A stretch of DNA of 64,000 nt from Taxillus chinensis (taxonomy: Eukaryota > Streptophyta > Magnoliopsida > Santalales > Loranthaceae): positions 48,375,284-48,439,283 of the forward strand of contig CM042091.1 of assembly GCA_023512835.1 (NCBI GenBank), read 5' to 3'. A program made the position numbers and the translations under genes. The notes beneath the pieces are model-generated. The model worked only from the letters and a program-made list of their open reading frames with translations. It made no database searches and was not told the origin of the DNA. This document shows, one piece after another, positions 57,876-64,000 of the stretch. Within the stretch, counting starts at the first letter, position 1; each line of letters begins with the position of its first letter.

Positions 57876-58139
57876 CTAGGTCCCCTCTTTGTCTTTAATT
57901 GTAAATTCAAATTCCTGGAGGAGTAGGACCCATCGTATCAACCTTGGTTTGGAATCCTTTTTCGAAACAAGGTATTTAATTGTCGCGTGGTCGGTGTAAA
58001 CCACAGATTTGGATCCCAACAAGTAACACCTAAACTTGTTGAAGGCGAAAACTATTGCCAGTAGCTCCTTTTCTGTTGTGGCATAGTTCAGTTGAGCTTC
58101 ATTGAGGAGTTTCCTGGCATATGCTATAACATATAATAA
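57876..58139 (-). pseudogene. AthE RNase H (5' truncated)
   Basis: [38 protein letters not shown] and [18 protein letters not shown] are present. The first catalytic Asp block is missing because homology stops at 58139. Confidence 0.87.
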
Positions 58140-59480
58140 GAAGGGACGGATAAATGCCACAAAAAGGCGAAAATAAATGCAAGCAAACTAAAAATGTATA
58201 GACAGCAAACTACCCCTCGAAAGACGGCAAACTACCCAATTATAATTTGAAAACGGAGACAAACGAGGGGTTGGTAAAAAAAACATAATACAGAGAAAAA
58301 AAGGCAGAGGGTAAAACAACCCAATTTATAAACGACACAATAAATTGGAGCAATAAAAACAAATTGAAACAAAATGAATAGAAATAATACATTATAATTG
58401 CACAAAGAATGACACAAAGAATGATGCAGGATCTGCATCTGTTATTTTTCCGAACCAATAAACAAATAAAATATTTGACACAATCCGTTATTAGAGCGTG
58501 CCCAATCCGTTATATCCGTTAAACAAATAAAATATTTGACACAGGATCTGCATCCGTTATATTTCGTCACATAAATTTCTTCCAATCCGTTATTTGACAC
58601 AAACACATTGCAGGATCTACATCCATTATTTTTCCTTTAACAATTTATTGTTAGTCAATAAATTGGATGTTTTTGTTTATTTTTGTTGATTTTGGGGGGT
58701 AGTTGATTTTCTTAATTTATATTTATTTTAATTTAAATTTAAAAAAAATATTAATGTGTCTGAAGAAAATGAAGTCGTTAAAAATAAAAATATTATAATA
58801 TTAAATAAAGAATAATTATATCACTTTTGCAAATAAAAAGTGAAAAAATTTGACTTTGTAAAAAAATAGTGTCTTTGAGTTGTTTTACTTGCCTATATGA
58901 TCTGTAAATCCTTTGAATACATTATTCAAAAAAATTATTCTTGTTTGGTTATGTAAGTCAAAAAATTTTCATGACCCTATAAAATATAATCCGTTATAAT
59001 TGACTCCCATTCTGTGTTTGACGAAATTGACTCCCGAAATAAACAATTGTGATATGGTTTGGATCCGTTTATAAGTTTGATGCAGATCCTGCCACGCTCT
59101 GTTCTCAACATCCAATTTAAATTGGCGTCCGTTTCGTTTATTTTATTTGTCCTTGCGTTTTTGTTTTTTCTCTTTTGGTTATTTTTCTTCTTTTCCTCCA
59201 TGCTGAGTAGTTTATTTTTATTATAATCAACTATTCATGTTGAGTAGTTTCCCTTTGTCGTTTATTAGTTCTACCCAATTTATAATTTGTGACAGCAAAC
59301 TACCCCTTTATGCTGTTTACTTGTATTTCAGCATTTTCTCCTTTTTATTCGCTTGTTTTTGTGTCGGTGCTCCTTTTCTTATGCTGTTTATTTTACTCGT
59401 TTGCCTCTCCCCCTACCCTTCTCTTATTTGTGCGTGTCATGCCTTAATTGATGCCTTAATTGATGGTCAAGTGAGGATTA
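58140..59480. other. AT-rich region with imperfect inverted repeats
   Basis: Several blocks recur on opposite strands, for example GGATCTGCATC (58430-58440 and 58545-58555) facing GATGCAGATCC (59080-59090), and CAAACTACCCC at 58205 and 59290 in direct orientation. ATCCGTTAT recurs in 58490-58600. It might be a degraded fold-back or TIR transposon, but I cannot set its ends. No coding sequence seen. Confidence 0.35.
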
Positions 59481-59664
59481 GATAACTTTTCATTTCCCTT
59501 TATCCATTCTTATCCATTCCCCCTTGGATTGGGTTAAGGCACTATGGTTTTTCTAGAAAGTCTATGTTTTTTATTTAGCTAAGTTATTTGTCAAAGTTAT
59601 GGCTAAAATTGATTTACCCTAAATTTCTAAGGGAAATCCTGAAAGTTTTGTTTTGCCTTTCTAT

Positions 59665-59805
59665 TTGAAGTGAAAAATGAAATCCTAAGGTTTTGTTTTG
59701 TTTTTTTTTTTTTTTGCTTATTGAAGTGGGAAATGAAATCCTAAGGTTTTGTTTTTTTTTTTTTTTTTGCTTATTGAAGTGGGAAATGAAATCCTAAGGT
59801 TTTGG
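59665..59805 (+). repeat. Three-copy tandem repeat with T-runs
   Basis: A unit TTGAAGTGGGAAATGAAATC followed by CTAAGGTTTTG and a long T run occurs three times (starts 59665, 59721, 59774). Related single blocks continue to about 59970. Confidence 0.85.
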
Positions 59806-61197
59806 TTTTTTCATTTTTTTTTACTTTTTTTCATTTTTATTGTTGTTGTTGTTGTTTCCTTCTTCTTTTTTGTTGGAAAACATTTTTGGGTCCTAAGTTA
59901 TTGGTCCTAAGTTAAACGTTTTTGGCCAGAAAATGAAATCCTTAGGTTGAAAGATGAAATCCTAAGTTATTTGTCCTAAAAAATTGAAATGTTTTTTGGT
60001 AAACATTTTTTATTTTATTTTCCATTTTCATTTTGTTTTTGTTTTTGTTTTTGTTTTTTTTTTGTGTTTTGTTTTTGCTTTCTTGAAAGGCTATAAACTA
60101 ACACAAGTTAAACAATGACAAATAAAGTTATGTGTGTGATTTTGATATCCACGAATCAAAATAACAACTCACTTTTTTTTGTTTTCTTCATCTCCTTTTT
60201 ATGCCTCTCTTTGCTCTTTTTTTTTGTTCTCTTCACTATACTTTACATATTATAACATATACATGACAACAAAAATAAATACAAGGAAAATACAACATAC
60301 ATCTACCAACAACATAAAAAACAGAAAAAAAAAACATTAGATATTACATCAAGTATAAATATAAATAAATAAAAAGTTAACAAATACAAAGTAACTGAAC
60401 TGACTTTGGGGCTTCAAGTGCGGTTGTCCATTTTAACTATCCTGTCTGCACCGAAAGTCGCCTACTAGAACACACAATCACCAAATCGCCAAATTCTGGT
60501 AGCACAAATTATAAAAAACAGCTGGGGTTTAATTTAGAGACTGCAGTGGTATGTTGGAATTGAGAGAAATTGATGAAAAGGATTTAATCGTGATAGAGAG
60601 AGGAAGGATAAACTGTGAGAGAGATCTTTGTTTTGGGTGAGAGAACCCGTACTAAAGAGAGGAGTGAGAGAAGGAGTATTTTTTGGTTTTTTTTTTGAAA
60701 AGGAACTCGCAGGGAGAGAGAGAGAATATGGGAAGGAGAAGTTTTTTTTTTGTGTTTTTGATTTTTGATTTTGATTTTGGGGAAAGGAGAGAGCTGGGCG
60801 AATATCTGGGTGTTCTGTGCAAAGGGAAAGAACTTGGGCGTATCAGTCTCTGGGCATATCCTCTCTTTTTTCGTGTGGACAGAAGATTGGATTTAAAGGG
60901 GTTGGCTGCATCTCATTAATTGCTGCATTTAATGTTGTATTATTAATGCTAGAAGTTTTTTATTTCCAGATTCTGCCTTTTATCGGAAGGAAAGGTGACC
61001 TGTGCAGCTCGTGATTGTCCTTTTTTAAGTTTTTTTTTTGTTGACACATGTGACCGATAGGCGTTGACAAGTATCTCTGACAAATGGCCAGCTAATAAAA
61101 GCGTGTCTCGTGATGACACAGGAAAAAGCCTGCGGAAAATAATGCCAAATAGTGAAAGTCCAATGTCAAAGGGTCGAAGTGTCGGCAGGGTCAAAGG
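59806..61197. other. Low-complexity and unassigned DNA
   Basis: T-rich to about 60240, then mixed sequence with GA-rich stretches (60590-60740). A host gene promoter or leader is possible here, but I can show no conserved reading frame. The short open frames at 60683-61014 and 61064-61246 resemble nothing I know. Confidence 0.4.
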
Positions 61198-62170
61198 TGT
61201 AACGCCCCCAAACTGGACTTCCGGACCGGGTGCGTTAGATAAATAAAATATTACAATTATATGAATAGTAATCTATTACTCAACATAAATTCGATGGTTT
61301 ATTTATTACATCAAGACTCATCACAAGATCTCTAAGGTTTAGCGTTTAGAGACTAGGTGTTGATAACCCATTATAGTTTTTACATGACATAAATACTACA
61401 TGCATAATCTTCTTATGATTTTATTCCAAGCACTCGGACACCATTATCCTAGCATCCTTGCTTTCTCCTAGTTCCCGAGGTTTGAAACAAAACATGAAAG
61501 GAAATGAGCTCAAATAGCCCAGAAGGTTAAAAGTAAGGGATAATATATGGAGAATAATCAACTCATGGAAAAATAAGAATATCTACTCATCTAGGTTACC
61601 ACCTAGATATCTTGCATAACTTGTTATCAACTGGATTGACACTCTCCAGTGATGTTCTTTACCCAATGCATTGGAGGTCTTTCTGGAACCACCCATAAAC
61701 ATATTGCCAAACATAAAACATATCTTCACAAACTTTCAAACAATCACATCAATGGTAAATTTCAACGTAAAGGAAGATCTTGCAATAATAGCCCCGATAA
61801 GTAAAAGGGGTATTCACCATTCAATAAGTTAGATTACCAAGTTTCCAAGAAGTGCCAAAGAAAGTTAATTCTTCTTAAAATAATATTATAAGAAAAAAAT
61901 CTTGAGATATAAATATAAGAAGAAATAGAAAATGAATTTCCACGTCGGAGACGTGGTAAGGAAAGAAGAGGGGATCCTTACTATCTTTTTTGTCTTCAGC
62001 GTTTATAAACCTTGAAACAAAATTTAAAAGTTAATATTTTTAGTTTGAATAATAATAATATATTCATAAATAATATATTGAGAGACATATATAGTATATT
62101 ATGGTGGAAAAACTTCTCATGATAATAATAATAATCTATACGTATACATATACATATATAATATACATAT
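61198..62170 (-). repeat. Antisense chromovirus-like LTR, 3' portion
   Basis: It starts (plus) TGTAACGCCCCCAAACTGG, the reverse of a typical chromovirus LTR end. Blocks such as GAGCTCAAATAGCCCAG near 61507 are where these LTRs usually carry GAGCTCAGTAG-like sequence. The other end is cut off by the Copia element at 62171. Confidence 0.5.
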
Positions 62171-63502
62171 TGTTGGATCAAACCCAGAATTTGGATAATC
62201 TTGATAAAGTCTTATGTAATTTGATTGAGATCTTTTGTGTTTATTTGATCATTGCGGAATGTATGTCACTAATCCAAAGATGCACTCGTGAGAGCAAAGC
62301 TAAGGACGGGATACATAATCTGATCCAGGACAAGAGTTAGTGTCGTCAAACACTTGGTAAATAACCAAGTAACAAATACATACGAATAAGGAACAACCTA
62401 CGGACTAAGAACTTAAAGGATAAGTGCGGAGTAAGGAAAATAAGTGCGGAGTAAGGAAAATAGATGCGGAGTAAAGAAACCAGATCGGAGTAAGGAACCG
62501 GACTTATTACTCGCCCGGAGTAAGGAACTTACATACGGAGTAAGGAACTTACATACGGAGTAAGGAACTTACACACGGAGTAAGGAACTTACATACGGAG
62601 TAAGGAACTTACATACGGAGTAAGGAACTTACACACGGAGTAAGGAACTTACATACGGAGTAAGGAACTTACATACGGAGTAAGGAACTTACACACGGAG
62701 TAAGGAATTTACATACGGAGTAAGGAACTTACATACGGAGTAAGGAACTTACATCGGAGTAAGGAACTTACATGCGGAGTAAGGAACTTACATGCGGAGT
62801 AAGGAACGCGACAGGACTAAGGATTCCAGTTGAATAGATACGGAGTAAGCAACCACCGACACGGGTAAGGTTCGAGCTTATTAACTACGGAGTAAGGAAA
62901 ATTACACGGACCAAGAAGACATGCTCAACAAAACCGCATTTAAAGTTATCGGCCGTGCTGTCCCGATGTAAGACGAATGCATTTAGATCAAGAAGAATCT
63001 TACACGTGGATCATCCGGATATGTGGACACAACCTTAATTGTATCTGGAACTCACAAAGACACTTATACTCTTCAAATCCAAGATCTTGAGCTCCACAAT
63101 CCGCAGCAGTCAAGGCGGACAGATTCCAGGGATAGTTAGTGCGGAACGCATTCCGGAACTTCAAGTTCCAAGGTTGTCTTTTAGGAATGTTTTGTATAAA
63201 TATTCATACATATACTTCATGTGAAAGTGCAAAAAAAAAAAAAAGGGGCTCAAGTGAAAACAAAAGAGAATAGGAACTTGGCTAGCGTGTGAGTTCATTG
63301 TTGTAAACAGTGTAAGAGAGTGTTTGCTTCTTTTTGTTGTAATCACCTTGTGATAATAAAACAAAATACTTCCACTATCTGGTTATCTTCCAGATGATTC
63401 TATCACTTAAACTAGATAAGTCTTTGTGTCTTGAGAGAAAAGAAAGAGTTTGAATAAGAGCCTATTCACCCCCCCCCCCCTTTAGGCTCCAAGGGACCAT
63501 CA
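62171..63502 (+). repeat. Cop 5' LTR
   Basis: About 1.33 kb, TG...CA ends, TATAAATA at 63195-63202 and a C run at 63469-63480. The upstream half holds a minisatellite. Confidence 0.78.
62425..62812 (+). repeat. Cop LTR minisatellite (CGGAGTAAGGAACTTACATA)
   Basis: About 18 copies of a 20-bp unit CGGAGTAAGGAACTTACATA with small variants. ACATA and ACACA versions alternate in a higher-order pattern of three units (62520-62700), and the ends are degenerate. Confidence 0.95.
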
Positions 63503-63504
63503 AG

Positions 63505-63516
63505 TGGTATCGGAGC
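63505..63516 (+). promoter_or_regulatory. Cop primer binding site
   Basis: TGGTATCGGAGC, one change from the initiator-Met site TGGTATCAGAGC, 2 bp after the LTR end. Confidence 0.85.
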
Positions 63517-63563
63517 GAGTTCTACTTCGTTCTAAGTAGAGATCCCACTCTTTCAATCTCGAA

Positions 63564-64000
63564 ATGGCCGAAGAAAGCGTATGCTATTCAACACTCGCCT
63601 TAACTCCGGAGGTGCACAGGAGCCCATCCGAATCGAAGCGGCGGTGAAAATGTCGACCCACCACAACCTCTTCCGCCGCTTCTCAACCACGGAGTTCGGG
63701 TTTTACTCTAACGAAACCGCCCAAATTCACACCCGAGCTTTTCTCCCGGTGGAAAGCTCGCATGAAGATGTTTATGGTTTGCCATGATCATCTTATGTGG
63801 CCATGTCTTCATCGGGAGATTCCAATTCGATGACTATCGGAGAACATGGTGTAAGGAGGCCAAAGCGATGTTGAACTTACCAACGATGAAAGAGCCTGGC
63901 GGTGCGCTAGTGAAAAGGCTCGGCTTATGTTACATCGTCTTTGGATTCGAGGCTTTCCAGGACGTCCGGGCTGCGAGGCAAAAGCGTTGGGACAACCGAC
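63564..64000 (+). pseudogene. Cop gag, 5' part (frameshifted)
   Basis: ATG at 63564 gives MAEESVCYS. In another frame, KPPKFTPELFSRWKARMKMFMV (about 63707-63772) matches the start of the Copia gag domain, in which a Trp-Lys-x-Arg-Met block is typical. At least one frameshift and several stops break it. It runs off the window. Confidence 0.65.

Larger units (their letters stand above)
55561..58139 (-). mobile_element. AthE: truncated Athila-type relic
   Basis: Minus-strand RNase H, integrase and post-pol spacer of a third Athila-type family. It is cut abruptly at 58139 inside RNase H, so gag, protease, RT and LTRs are absent. The left boundary near 55560 is uncertain. Confidence 0.8.
62171..64000 (+). 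mobile_element. Cop: Ty1/Copia element, 5' end
   Basis: The 5' LTR (62171-63502) is followed by an initiator-Met-type primer site and a degraded gag start. The LTR start TGTTGGATCAAACCC and the gag text fit Copia elements of the SIRE/Maximus kind. The rest is outside the window. Confidence 0.8.

Noticed and set aside
60683..61246. Short open frames as a host gene
   Set aside because: No recognisable domain, no splice pattern or conserved block; the area is low in complexity.
62425..62812. Regular 20-bp repeats as a CRISPR-like array
   Set aside because: Units are directly joined without unique spacers and lie in a plant Copia LTR; this is a minisatellite.

Overview
The window is plant nuclear DNA, probably from a eudicot. 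It consists almost entirely of LTR retrotransposons inserted into one another. Supporting signs are the Athila-type Ty3/Gypsy elements with tRNA-Asp-type primer binding sites, chromoviruses with integrase chromodomains, a Ty1/Copia 5' end, exact 5-bp target duplications and CACGTG-rich LTR promoters. I see no intact host gene, tRNA, rRNA or CRISPR. The species cannot be told from the sequence. Every element protein seen is broken by stops or frameshifts, so these are fossils, although some protein motifs are strikingly preserved.

Layout. An AT-rich backbone (1-967, 31057-31605, 33422-34009, 54897-about 55560) is interrupted by several insertions. (1) T1, a minus-strand chromovirus, 968-31056. 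Its protease codons are split by AthA, a plus-strand Athila-type element at 4624-29382 (target duplication GGCCT). AthA in turn carries T2, a Tekay/Del-type chromovirus at 16244-26597 (target duplication GGGGG), and an antisense LTR-like block at about 13341-14708. (2) S1, a minus-strand solo LTR, 31606-33416 (AATCA). (3) AthB, a minus-strand Athila-type element that has lost gag and pol, 34010-54891. Its left LTR holds AthC, a nearly full-length minus-strand Athila-type element (34580-47719), and D, a plus-strand chimeric solo LTR (48383-50196, TGTCC). (4) AthE, a truncated minus-strand Athila-type relic, about 55560-58139. (5) Low-complexity sequence, an antisense chromovirus-like LTR from 61198, and the 5' end of a Ty1/Copia element (62171 to the window end).

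The most interesting system is in the Athila-type elements. Downstream of pol, AthA and AthC each carry a second reading frame (ORF2). It starts with a basic N-terminus, has a plant-transposon-protein-like middle and ends in a Ulp1-like (C48) cysteine protease domain with the His, Asp, Gln and Cys positions kept in both copies. ORF2 lies behind its own TATA box, and directly upstream of that TATA is an array of short palindromes. The same arrangement of palindromes followed by TATA is found in the U3 of the LTRs. The palindrome stems differ between families (GTGAAAA/TTTTCAC, GTGACAATG/CATTGTCAC, GTGAATTG/CAATTCAC, GCCAATT/AATTGGC, GGTCGGGTGAA/TTCACCCGACC), yet both arms change together. Within one element the LTR stems and the ORF2-promoter stems resemble each other. 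I infer a second, element-specific transcription unit driven by family-specific palindromes.

From the nesting, the order of insertion is T1, then AthA, then T2; and separately AthB, then AthC and D.
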